From: Planctomycetota bacterium
Lineage (GTDB): Bacteria > Planctomycetota > UBA8742 > JACQVU01
Reading direction: 5' to 3'
Length of the DNA: 7,530 nucleotides
Assembly (NCBI GenBank): GCA_016209585.1
Contig: JACQVU010000533.1
Span: 1 to 7,530, forward strand
The translations under genes and the position numbers were made by a program. Shown here in pieces: positions 1-6,136 of this stretch. Every line of letters starts with the position of its first letter. Positions within the stretch are counted from its first letter, which is position 1. The notes below the pieces were generated by a model. It saw nothing but the letters and a program-made list of their open reading frames with translations. It made no database searches and had not been told where the DNA came from.

Positions 1-1
1 C

Positions 2-967
2 GGCGGAGTCGAGCGCCTGCGGGTCTCCAGCGCGGGGCTGTGGTCGGGCACGCTGGGGTCGGAGGCCGGGCCGGCCTGGGCAAACCTGAGCGACACCGAC
101 ACGGGCCTCTTCGTTCCCGCGGCTGACACGCTGGCCTTCGCCCTGGGCGGGATAGAGCGGATGCGGCTCGACAGCAGCCAGCGCTTGGCGGTGGGCACGC
201 TGAGCGCCAACTTCACGCTTTCGGTGGAGGCCAACGTGGCGGGCACGATGGTGGAGATCGACAACAGCCGGGGCGGCGGCAAGGAGGGCCTGCGCCTCCG
301 GTTCAGCGGCGACGCGGTGATCCCGGTCACCGACCGGTTCATGTCGTTCTACAACAGCGCGGGCGAGGTGGGCAGCGTGACGGGCGAAGTCGTGTACAAC
401 ACCTTCACCGGGGGGCACGAGGGGCAGACGGACGACGACATCGCGGCCTGGCGGCCGGGCATGATTCTCTCGGCCACCGGGCAGGCGCTGACGCACGGCA
501 TGGCGCGCGCGCTGGCGAAGGTGCGCCTGGCATCCGGCCGCGGCGACGCCGCGGTGATCGGGGTCTTCACGGAGGCGCGGGCAACAAGCCATGAGAAGGG
601 CATGGACCCCGCCCGCCCGCTCATCTCGTACAACGCGCTGGGCGACGGACTGGTGCTGGTGCTCGACTCCGCCGGTAACCTGGAACCCGGCGACTACATC
701 GCCTGCGGCCCGGTTCCGGGCTACGGCGAGAGGCAAGAAGACGACCGGTGGCAAAGCACCACGGTCGCCAAGGCCACGGAACGGGTAGACTGGTCGGCGG
801 GGCGGTTGGTGGAGGAAGAGGCGGGCGAGCAGACGCTCTCCGCCCCCGGAGGTGTTTCCGCCCAGCGCCGGATCGTCCGGCGGCGGGTGGAGCCTTTCCC
901 GACGCTTTCGTGGAACGGCCGCGTTTACCGGTGCCATCTGGCAGCCTGCACCTACCACTGCGGATGA
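2..967 (+). CDS. Fibre-like repeat protein, C-terminal part (5' end outside window)
   Basis: The frame is open from base 2 to the TGA at 965-967, so this is the last 321 residues of a longer protein. The first in-frame ATG (161) lies inside a repeat unit and is not the true start. The visible part opens with the end of one repeat, then a full one containing DTDTGLF, PAADTLAFALGG and IERMRLD. These match the roughly 15 repeats of the downstream gene at 1480-5178. The remainder is a C-terminal domain collinear with that paralogue, sharing YNTFTGGH, GMILSATG, VIGVFTE, NALGDGL and VAKATE-x-VDWS, and ending C-x4-C-x3-C-G (CHLAACTYHCG). Repeats followed by a compact C-terminal domain suggest an extracellular trimeric fibre or tailspike-like protein in which the end domain helps folding or capping. 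That role is inference, and no enzymatic motif is visible. It lacks the Gly-rich linker of its paralogue. The next gene starts 58 bp downstream. Confidence 0.8.
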   Translation, partial: GGVERLRVSSAGLWSGTLGSEAGPAWANLSDTDTGLFVPAADTLAFALGGIERMRLDSSQRLAVGTLSANFTLSVEANVAGTMVEIDNSRGGGKEGLRLRFSGDAVIPVTDRFMSFYNSAGEVGSVTGEVVYNTFTGGHEGQTDDDIAAWRPGMILSATGQALTHGMARALAKVRLASGRGDAAVIGVFTEARATSHEKGMDPARPLISYNALGDGLVLVLDSAGNLEPGDYIACGPVPGYGERQEDDRWQSTTVAKATERVDWSAGRLVEEEAGEQTLSAPGGVSAQRRIVRRRVEPFPTLSWNGRVYRCHLAACTYHCG

Positions 968-992
968 CCGTTCACGGGCGATGACATCTCTC

Positions 993-1013
993 AGGAACCC
1001 AGGAACCCAGGAA
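993..1013 (+). repeat. Left inverted repeat, AGGAACCC tandem octamers
   Basis: Two perfect AGGAACCC octamers (993-1000 and 1001-1008) are followed by AGGAA. The unit is inverted at 1417-1437. If the GxxExxY gene started at the upstream ATG at 981, this repeat would be translated as LRNPGTQE, which is unlike a family N-terminus. I therefore read the repeat as non-coding. Confidence 0.7.
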
Positions 1014-1025
1014 TGGCCAAGTGAC

Positions 1026-1475
1026 ATGACGTTGGAATTCGAAGAGGAGACTGGCAAGATCATCGCCGCGGCCATTGAAGTCCACAAGGACCTCGGCCCC
1101 GGCTTTCTCGAGTCCGTCTACGAGAACGCGCTGGCGATCGAGTTGCGGGCACGCGAGATTCCCTTCCAGCAACAGATGACCGTTCCTGTGCGGTACAAAG
1201 GCGCCGTGGTGGGCCTTCACCGGATCGATCTCTTCGTCTTCGACCAATTCGTCGTCGAGCTCAAGGCCATCAAGGCCCTGGAGGACGTGCATTTCGTGGT
1301 CGTGCGATCCTACCTGCGAGCCCTCGGACAAGAGCACGGACTGCTGCTGAACTTCTCAAAGCCCACACTCGAGGCGAAGCGTGTCATCGCCAAAGGATGG
1401 CCGGCGCGTTCCGATTTTCCTAGTTTCCTGGGTTCCTCATTGGCATCTGCGCCCGAGCACCCGGCGCCCAAGTAA
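1026..1475 (+). CDS. GxxExxY family protein (PD-(D/E)XK-like fold)
   Basis: This is a 149-residue protein of the GxxExxY family, small proteins assigned to the PD-(D/E)XK nuclease-like superfamily, with no firmly established cellular role. The signature is G26-F-L-E29-S-V-Y32, preceded by the family-like helix IIAAAIEVHKDLGPG. The nuclease-like core shows D68 (HRIDLFVF) and E78-L-K80 (VVELKA), a D...E-x-K arrangement. It continues with H89, SYLRAL and HGLLLNFSKP. The Gln often found in the helix after ExK (as in HxAQxxxYL) is Val here. ATG 1026 is preferred because the upstream ATG (981) would add a translation of the flanking AGGAACCC repeat; no good Shine-Dalgarno supports either start. After RVIAKG the frame runs on through the right inverted repeat and stops 4 bp before the next gene's ATG, so the last roughly 25 residues are probably not family-derived. 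Fold and family are confident; function is unknown. Confidence 0.85.
   Translation: MTLEFEEETGKIIAAAIEVHKDLGPGFLESVYENALAIELRAREIPFQQQMTVPVRYKGAVVGLHRIDLFVFDQFVVELKAIKALEDVHFVVVRSYLRALGQEHGLLLNFSKPTLEAKRVIAKGWPARSDFPSFLGSSLASAPEHPAPK
1417..1437 (-). repeat. Right inverted repeat, partner of 993-1013
   Basis: On the minus strand this reads AGGAACCCAGGAA followed by ACTAGGAA, matching the left copy at 19 of 21 positions. It lies inside the last codons of the GxxExxY frame, where it encodes FPSFLGSS. The extreme C-terminus of that protein is therefore repeat-derived. Confidence 0.7.
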
Positions 1476-1479
1476 GGTC

Positions 1480-1557
1480 ATGCGTCGTCTTTTCCCGCCC
1501 GTTCTCGCCTTCGTCGTCGCGCTCCTGGCGTTGACCGGCGGCGGCGTGGCGTTCGCC
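1480..1557 (+). other. Signal peptide of the fibre-like protein
   Basis: Residues 1-26 show a short basic start (M-R-R), a hydrophobic core rich in L, V, A and F, and an A-x-A end (AFA) before VDPPDR. This is a Sec-type signal with predicted cleavage after residue 26. It is the main reason for choosing the start at 1480. Confidence 0.75.
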
Positions 1558-4500
1558 GTGGACCCGCCCGACAGGTTGGTTTTCCAGGGCCGGTTGACGA
1601 ACGCCGAGGGGGTGCCCGACGACACTGACCGCGACGTGCTTTTCCGGTTCTACGACGCCGCGGCCGCGGGCACGCTGCTCATCACCGACACCCACACGCT
1701 CGGCAGCGGGGGGCAGGTCTCGGTCGAGGAGGGCATCTATGTGGCGACGCTGGGCACGAACCTGACGGCCGGAAGCGAGTCCACGCTGGGCGGCGTCTTC
1801 CAGAACAACGCCAACGTCTTCCTCGAAGTGCAGATCGACGGCGAGACGCTCAGCCCCCGGTTGCAGTTGTTCCCGGCCGGGCAGGCGCTGAACGCCCGCA
1901 ACGCGGAGCGGCTGGCCGGCCAGGCGGCGTCGTACTACACCAACGCCTCCAACCTCAGTTCCGGCACGCTGCCCGATGCCCGGCTCTCCGCCAACGTCAC
2001 CACGCAGGGCAACACCTTCAACGGCGCCGGGCAACTGGCGCTGCTCGACGGCTCCGGCGCCCTCCCCGCGCTCAGCGGCCTGCTCCTCACCGGGCTGAAC
2101 GCCAACAACGTCACGACGGGAACGCTCTCGGCGCTGCTGTTGCCTTCGGGCGGGTACGACAGCATCTACGTGAACGTCTCGGGCGACACGATGACCGGCA
2201 CGCTGGCGCTTCCCGCCGGGGCGGTGGGCGGGCCGGCGCTGACGTTCGGCGACGCCACCACGGGGCTGTACCGCTCGGCCGCCGGCAACGTCGATGTGGC
2301 GGTCACCGGCGCGCAGGTTCTCAACCTCTCGTCGGCGGGGGTGCGGGTGGGCGTCGCGGGAACGGTGGGCGCGCCGGCGATCACCTTCACCAGCGACAGC
2401 GACACGGGCCTTTACAACTCCGCGGCCGACACGCTCAACCTGGCGGCCGCAGGCACGATGGCGTTCAACGTCACCGCCGCCGGTTTGCGCCTTGGCCCGT
2501 TGGGGTCGGCGGGGACGCCGGCGCTGGCCTTCGTCTCGGACCCCGACACCGGCGTCTACTCCTCCGCCGCCAACACGCTCGACTTCGCGGCCGGGGGGTC
2601 GGGCATGCTTCGGATCACCTCCACGGCCGCGCTGGTGGGCACGGTGGGCGACGCGGCGACGCCCTCGATTTCTTTCACGACCGACAGCGACACGGGTCTC
2701 TACGGGCCGGCCGCCGACACCGTGGGGATCGCGGGCGGGGGCGTGCTGCGGCTGAGCGTCGGGCCGTCCGGCGCCCTGGTGGGCACGCTGGGCGTGGCCA
2801 CGGCGCCGGCCTTTAGTTTCACCGCCGACACCGACACGGGCCTCTATTCGTCGGGCGCCGACAACGTTGACGTCACCACGGCCGGCGTGCGCCGGTTGAA
2901 CATCTCCTCGGCCGGCGCGGCCATCGGCACGCTGGGGGTGGTGGGCGCGCCGGCGATCAGTTTCCTGGCTGACACGAACACGGGCATCTACTCCTCGCTG
3001 GCCGACAACCTCGACTTCGCCACCGGCGGCGTGCAGCGGCTCAACATCGCCAGCACCGGCATGCGGGTGGGCACGCTGGGCGTGGTCGGCGCGCCGGCCT
3101 TCAGTTTCACCGGCGACAGCGACACGGGCATTTACAGCAGCGGGCCGAACCTGCTTGACGTCGCCACCGGCGGGGTGCGGCGGCTGGCGATATCGGCCAA
3201 CGCCATCGGCGCGGGGATGCTCGGTTCGGCCGGCGTGCCGGCGTGGAGTTTCACGGGCGACACCGACACGGGCATCTATTCCTCCGCGGCGAACAACGTA
3301 GACATCGCCACTCTCGGCATCCAGCGGTTGAACGTCTCGGCCACGGGCCTGCAGGTCGGGACGGTCGGCCTGGTGACTGCGCCGCCGTGGAGTTTCACCA
3401 GCGACACGAACACGGGCCTCTATTCCTCGGCGGCCGGCAACCTCGACATCGCCACCGGCGGCGTGCAGCGGCTCAGCGTCTCCGCGGCCGCCGTGCGGGT
3501 GGGCACGCTGGGGGTGGTCGGCGCGCCCAGCCTCAGTTTCACGACGGACACCAACACCGGCATCTACTCCTCCACGGCCGACAACGTCGATTTCGCCGTG
3601 GGCGGGACGCAGGCGCTGAACATCTCCTCCGCCGCGCTGCGGGCCGGCATGCTGGGGACCTCCGCCACGCCGGCCTGGTCCTGGGTGGCGAACCCCGACA
3701 CCGGTCTCTACTCTTCGGGCGCGAACAACGTTGACATCGCGGCCGGCGGGTCGCAGGCGCTCAACGTTTCCGGCAACGGCATCCGGGTGGGGACGCTGGG
3801 CGTGGCCGGCGCGCCGGCGTTCAGTTTCTCCGGGGACAGCGACACGGGCATCTACTCCAGCGCCGCGAACAACCTGGACGTGACCGTGGGCGGCGCGCAG
3901 TTGTTGAACATGTCCAGCGCGGGTCTGGGCCTCGGAATCCTCGGCTCGGCCGCCACGCCGGCCTTCAGTTTCGTCAGCGACATCAACACGGGCCTCTACG
4001 CCTCGGCGGCTGACACGTTCGACATCGCCACCGGCGGCGCGCAGCGGCTGAGCGTCACCACCACGCAGGTTCTGGCCGGCATGTCGGGGGAGGCGCCGGC
4101 CCCGGCCTTCAGTTTCACCGCCGACACGAACACCGGCATCTACCGGTCGAACGCCGACCAGTTGGACTTCGCCACCACCGGCATCGACCGGTTGCGGATC
4201 AGCGCCGGGCAGATGCTGCTCGGCACCATGACCAACACCGAGGCCGCGCCGGCGCTGAGTTTCATCGCCGACGCGAACACCGGGATTTTCCAGAGCGCGG
4301 CCGACACGCTCAACTTCGCCACCGGTGGCGCCGAGGCCCTGCGCATCGACTCCGCGGGCAACGTGGGCATCGGCGCCTTCACAAACACGTATCGCCTCAA
4401 CGTACAAGCGAGCACGACGAATCCCGTGGCGGAGTTCGTGAACGCCCAGGCCGCCGACGGCAAGGAGATCCTCCGCCTGCGCTTCAGTGGCGACGCCTCC

Positions 4501-5178
4501 GTTGGGGCCACCGACAAGTTCGTCACCTTCCACGACTCCGGCGGGGAGGTGGGGAACATCAACAACGAGGTGGCCTACAACACGTTCACGGGGGGCCACG
4601 CCGGCCAGACGGACGAGGAGGCGGGGGGCTGGGCGCCGGGGATGATCCTGTCGGCCACGGGCGAGGTGGTTACCCGAGGCATGACGCGCGCGCTGGTGAA
4701 GGTTCGGCTGGCGCGCGGGCGGCGCGACCCGGCGGTGATCGGCGTCTTCACGGAGAGCGAGTTTCCCCACCAGATGGCGGGGTTCGACCGGTCGAAGCCG
4801 GCGATCTCCTTCAACGCGTTGGGCGACGGGTTGATCCTGGTGGCTGAGACCGGTGGCGACATTCAGCCCGGGGATCTTCTCGTCCAGGGGCCGATCCCGG
4901 GCGTGGGCGAGAAGCAGGCGGACCCCTACTTCCACAACTACACCGTGGCCAAGGCCACCGAGGCGGTGGACTGGTCGAAGGAACCGGAGGCGGACGCGGA
5001 CGTTTCGGATGCTTCGGGTGGCGCGGCGGGGAGCGAAGGGCGAGCAGGGCGGGAAAGGAGCGAAGGGCGGGAAGGGGGCGACGGAGCGGCCTCGGGGCGC
5101 GGGCCGGCGCGGACCATTATGTTCGAGGGGCGCGCCTGGAAGTGCCGGCTGATCGCCTGCACCTACCATTGCGGGTGA
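1480..5178 (+). CDS. Secreted fibre-like protein with about 15 48-aa repeats and CTYHCG C-terminal domain
   Basis: This protein has 1232 residues. The frame is open further upstream, but ATG 1480 is chosen because it gives a textbook signal peptide: MRR, a hydrophobic stretch to about residue 23, then AFA before V27, suggesting export. Residues 27 to about 160 form a domain beginning DRLVFQGRLTNAEG, a type common at the N-terminus of large secreted proteins of environmental bacteria. A linker (SSGTLPDARLSAN, VSGDTMTGTLALP) resembles phage tail-fibre text. Residues 255 to about 967 hold about 15 repeats around the motif SFTxDTNTGIYSSAADNLDFATGG. The C-terminal domain (about 975-1232) is collinear with the gene at 2-967, including YNTFTGGH, GMILSATG, NALGDGL and the last residues CRLIACTYHCG. 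A low-complexity collagen-like linker (residues 1184-1204) interrupts it. The likely role is a surface or extracellular trimeric fibre with a C-terminal folding or capping domain; an autoproteolytic chaperone of the phage-tailspike type is possible but unproven. The ribosome-binding site is weak (AAGG 2 bp from ATG). Confidence 0.85.
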   Translation: MRRLFPPVLAFVVALLALTGGGVAFAVDPPDRLVFQGRLTNAEGVPDDTDRDVLFRFYDAAAAGTLLITDTHTLGSGGQVSVEEGIYVATLGTNLTAGSESTLGGVFQNNANVFLEVQIDGETLSPRLQLFPAGQALNARNAERLAGQAASYYTNASNLSSGTLPDARLSANVTTQGNTFNGAGQLALLDGSGALPALSGLLLTGLNANNVTTGTLSALLLPSGGYDSIYVNVSGDTMTGTLALPAGAVGGPALTFGDATTGLYRSAAGNVDVAVTGAQVLNLSSAGVRVGVAGTVGAPAITFTSDSDTGLYNSAADTLNLAAAGTMAFNVTAAGLRLGPLGSAGTPALAFVSDPDTGVYSSAANTLDFAAGGSGMLRITSTAALVGTVGDAATPSISFTTDSDTGLYGPAADTVGIAGGGVLRLSVGPSGALVGTLGVATAPAFSFTADTDTGLYSSGADNVDVTTAGVRRLNISSAGAAIGTLGVVGAPAISFLADTNTGIYSSLADNLDFATGGVQRLNIASTGMRVGTLGVVGAPAFSFTGDSDTGIYSSGPNLLDVATGGVRRLAISANAIGAGMLGSAGVPAWSFTGDTDTGIYSSAANNVDIATLGIQRLNVSATGLQVGTVGLVTAPPWSFTSDTNTGLYSSAAGNLDIATGGVQRLSVSAAAVRVGTLGVVGAPSLSFTTDTNTGIYSSTADNVDFAVGGTQALNISSAALRAGMLGTSATPAWSWVANPDTGLYSSGANNVDIAAGGSQALNVSGNGIRVGTLGVAGAPAFSFSGDSDTGIYSSAANNLDVTVGGAQLLNMSSAGLGLGILGSAATPAFSFVSDINTGLYASAADTFDIATGGAQRLSVTTTQVLAGMSGEAPAPAFSFTADTNTGIYRSNADQLDFATTGIDRLRISAGQMLLGTMTNTEAAPALSFIADANTGIFQSAADTLNFATGGAEALRIDSAGNVGIGAFTNTYRLNVQASTTNPVAEFVNAQAADGKEILRLRFSGDASVGATDKFVTFHDSGGEVGNINNEVAYNTFTGGHAGQTDEEAGGWAPGMILSATGEVVTRGMTRALVKVRLARGRRDPAVIGVFTESEFPHQMAGFDRSKPAISFNALGDGLILVAETGGDIQPGDLLVQGPIPGVGEKQADPYFHNYTVAKATEAVDWSKEPEADADVSDASGGAAGSEGRAGRERSEGREGGDGAASGRGPARTIMFEGRAWKCRLIACTYHCG
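2242..4380 (+). repeat. About 15 tandem 48-aa (144-bp) repeats in the fibre gene
   Basis: Units start at 2242 (47 aa), 2383, 2527 and then every 144 bp to 4111 (49 aa). The last, partial unit starts at 4258. Each unit carries a turn motif (D/N)TG(L/I)Y, then a small-residue stretch, LD-(F/I/V)-A-x-GG, a short hydrophobic strand such as QRLNIS, and V/L-G-T-L-G-x-x-G-A-P-A-x before the next SF. The regular strand/turn alternation suggests stacked beta structure. Some units keep long near-identical DNA: 3062-3095 and 3494-3527 match at 33 of 34 bases. This is consistent with unit duplication or gene conversion. Confidence 0.9.
5029..5091 (+). repeat. Collagen-like Gly-X-Y low-complexity linker
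   Basis: In frame the purine-rich tract encodes GSE GRA GRE RSE GRE GGD GAA, seven triplets with Gly first in six. It corresponds to residues 1184-1204 of the fibre protein, between the conserved DWS segment and the final CTYHCG module. Read one base later (from 5030), the same DNA encodes six perfect Gly-X-Y triplets, GAKGEQGGKGAKGGKGAT. The paralogue at 2-967 has no such tract. It acts at least as a flexible or triple-helical spacer. Confidence 0.6.
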
Positions 5179-5180
5179 GC

Positions 5181-5196
5181 GCGGGGCCGGCCCCGC
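5181..5196. terminator. 16-bp perfect palindrome between convergent genes
   Basis: GCGGGGCCGGCCCCGC is its own reverse complement. It sits 2 bp after the stop of the fibre gene and 7 bp before the stop of the convergent minus-strand gene. The position fits a bidirectional terminator. There is no T-tract on either side and the hairpin would have almost no loop, so function is uncertain. Confidence 0.35.
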
Positions 5197-5203
5197 CGAC
5201 GGG

Positions 5204-5917
5204 CTATCGGACGAGCAACGCCACGCCGCCGGCGAGGAGCGCGAGCAGGACCGGCAGGCAGCCGAGTTTGCCGAGTTTTTCGAGCGGGCGCACGCCCTTG
5301 TAGAGGGTGGCCACGCCGGACTCCGGGTGCTCCAGCCGGCCGATGGCGGCCTGGACGAGCTGTTCCAGGTTCGGGTACCGGCGGCGGATGGCCTCCAGCG
5401 TGGGCAGAGCGCGGCGGTTCTGGATGCGGGCGAAGAGGGGCACCATCTCGGAGACGTACTGCTCCGACAGTTTGTTCTCCTCGACCAGGGTGCAGATGAA
5501 GTCCAGGGCCTCGGCCGAGCGGCGCTTGTCGGCCACCTTCATCAGGCGGCGGACGGCGTCGTGCTCTTCCTGGAAGAAGCGCGCCAGGAAGGGCCGCGCC
5601 GCTTCCTTGCCCTCCAGGAGCGCGAGCAGGGCCTCGTCGGCCACCACCGGCGCGGGATCGGCGACCCGGTCGTAGATCAGCGGCAAGCCGAAGGGATCGC
5701 CCAGTTTCTTCAGCGCCAGCACGGCGCCCAGGCGCTCCTCGACCACGCGGGAGGCGATGTTCTCCTCGGCTTCGAGGAACTGCTGCTGCAGATGGTAGTC
5801 CGGCACGCGGATGTTGCCGCCGCAGCGGGGGCACTCGACGATCTTGCCGGCGAACTCGTCCTTGATCTTGAGCGACTTGCGGCAGGAGTTGTTGTCGCAG
5901 ATGACGCTGATGGGCAT
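5204..5917 (-). CDS. Cys4 zinc-finger-like, HEAT-like repeat protein with C-terminal membrane helix
   Basis: This 237-residue protein is not assigned to a named family. Residues 7-32 form C7-x4-C12-x16-C29-P-R-C32-G-G with a central AGK, a zinc-ribbon-like N-terminus of the kind common in Planctomycetota and deltaproteobacterial-type genomes, where CPxC and AGK motifs recur. Residues about 45-200 are helical, with repeated pieces such as RLGAVLALKKLGDP, ADEALLALLEGKEA and RRALPTLEAIRRRYPN, resembling degenerate HEAT or armadillo-like repeats. A short hydrophobic helix (about 218-235, LGCLPVLLALLAGGVALLVR) ends the chain, so the protein is probably tail-anchored with the soluble part in the cytoplasm. 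There is no N-terminal signal. ATG 5917 is chosen because AGGAG lies 5 bp upstream and the Cys motif begins immediately after. The frame is open upstream to 6112, into the tRNA fragment, but that extension is meaningless. A scaffold or protein-interaction role is inference. Confidence 0.8.
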   Translation of the reverse strand: MPISVICDNNSCRKSLKIKDEFAGKIVECPRCGGNIRVPDYHLQQQFLEAEENIASRVVEERLGAVLALKKLGDPFGLPLIYDRVADPAPVVADEALLALLEGKEAARPFLARFFQEEHDAVRRLMKVADKRRSAEALDFICTLVEENKLSEQYVSEMVPLFARIQNRRALPTLEAIRRRYPNLEQLVQAAIGRLEHPESGVATLYKGVRPLEKLGKLGCLPVLLALLAGGVALLVR

Positions 5918-6068
5918 GGCCGCTCCTGGACCGTGTGGGAGACCGAGGGCGTGACGGGGAGGCGGGCGCGGCGCGCGCGTCCCACGGCGACACGCTCTCT
6001 TCCCTATTCGGTCCGCGTCGGGGCCGACTTGAATGGACGCGCGGAACCGGCGACAAAACGGAACGGAA
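5918..6068 (-). other. Upstream region of the Cys4 protein gene; no gene seen
   Basis: These 151 bp lie between the start of the minus-strand gene and the tRNA-Ser fragment. The stretch is GC-rich, holds no convincing coding frame and presumably contains the promoter for the minus-strand gene. I could not pick a credible -35/-10 pair. Right beside the tRNA 3' end, ACGGA is repeated three times (6058-6072), overlapping the first acceptor bases. Confidence 0.4.
5923..5927 (-). promoter_or_regulatory. Ribosome-binding site AGGAG for the minus-strand Cys4 protein
   Basis: AGGAG on the minus strand lies 5 bp before the ATG at 5917-5915. It decides the start against upstream in-frame alternatives. 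Confidence 0.7.
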
Positions 6069-6128
6069 CGGAGAGGGGGGGATTCGAACCCCCGGTACAG
6101 TTGCCCGTACACTGGTTTTCGAGACCAG
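6069..6128 (-). tRNA. 3' half of tRNA-Ser (anticodon CGA): candidate attachment site
   Basis: On the minus strand the sequence runs CTGGT, loop CTCGAAA, ACCAG (anticodon CGA, complement of 6119-6121). It continues with a long class-II variable arm (GTAC...GTAC), then the T arm GGGGG-TTCGAAT-CCCCC, acceptor strand CCTCTCC and discriminator G at 6069. The long variable arm and CGA anticodon identify a serine tRNA. CCA is not encoded. The 5' half is missing: no GGAGAGG acceptor strand or D arm lies to the right, where unrelated sequence takes over after 6128-6130. A tRNA cut at the anticodon stem beside an integrase is the classic remnant at one junction of a tRNA-targeting element. The intact gene is expected at the other end, outside the window. 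Confidence 0.8.
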
Positions 6129-6136
6129 CCGTGTAC
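6107..6136. promoter_or_regulatory. Candidate core recombination site around the anticodon loop
   Basis: The anticodon stem (CTGGT and ACCAG, 6112-6116 and 6124-6128) is flanked by GTACAC (6107-6112) and GTGTAC (6131-6136). This gives inverted arms around a 7-base centre (6117-6123). Tyrosine recombinases that use tRNA genes commonly cross over at the anticodon loop, with the stem as core-binding arms. The outer GTGTAC lies just beyond the tRNA-derived part, so it would be an element-side arm. The exact crossover point is inference. Confidence 0.5.

Larger units (their letters stand above)
993..1437. mobile_element. Candidate inverted-repeat cassette carrying a GxxExxY gene
   Basis: A 21-bp imperfect inverted repeat (19/21 matches) bounds this 445-bp segment. 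The left copy (993-1013) is two AGGAACCC octamers plus AGGAA. The right copy (1417-1437) is its inverse and contains TTCCTGGGTTCCT, a perfect 13-bp match in inverted orientation. Only 25 bp separate the left copy from the stop of the upstream fibre gene, and 42 bp separate the right copy from the ATG of the downstream paralogue. Removing the segment would leave the two paralogues about 67 bp apart. No transposase is encoded, so movement would have to be driven in trans. I see no clear target-site duplication. The alternative is that these are a species-specific interspersed repeat flanking the gene by chance. Confidence 0.5.

Noticed and set aside
981..1025. Upstream ATG start (981) for the GxxExxY protein
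   Set aside because: The extra residues are a translation of the flanking AGGAACCC repeat and do not look like the family N-terminus.
972..1337. Minus-strand frame opposite the GxxExxY gene
   Set aside because: Acidic shadow of the plus-strand codons without a domain or ribosome-binding site; the plus frame has clear family motifs.
1381..1479. A longer N-terminus for the fibre protein starting at GTG 1381
   Set aside because: It would overlap the GxxExxY gene, read through the inverted repeat and bury the clear signal peptide that starts at 1480.
3243..3734. His/Arg-rich plus-strand frame inside the repeat array
   Set aside because: It is an out-of-frame reading of the 144-bp repeats (144 is a multiple of 3, so shadow frames also repeat), with no start signal.
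2242..4380. CRISPR-like array
   Set aside because: The repeats are long, degenerate, in frame and translated, with no short identical repeats separated by unique spacers.
1420..5169. A 1249-codon open frame on the minus strand opposite the fibre gene
   Set aside because: It is Arg/Gly/His/Pro-rich with no recognisable domain and mirrors the repeats of the plus-strand gene. GC-rich codons without stops on the complement explain it.
1..5178. Prophage tail-fibre region
   Set aside because: The repeat and end domains resemble phage fibres, but there is no other phage gene, the complete gene has a signal peptide, and the integrase lies beyond the tRNA junction on the other side.
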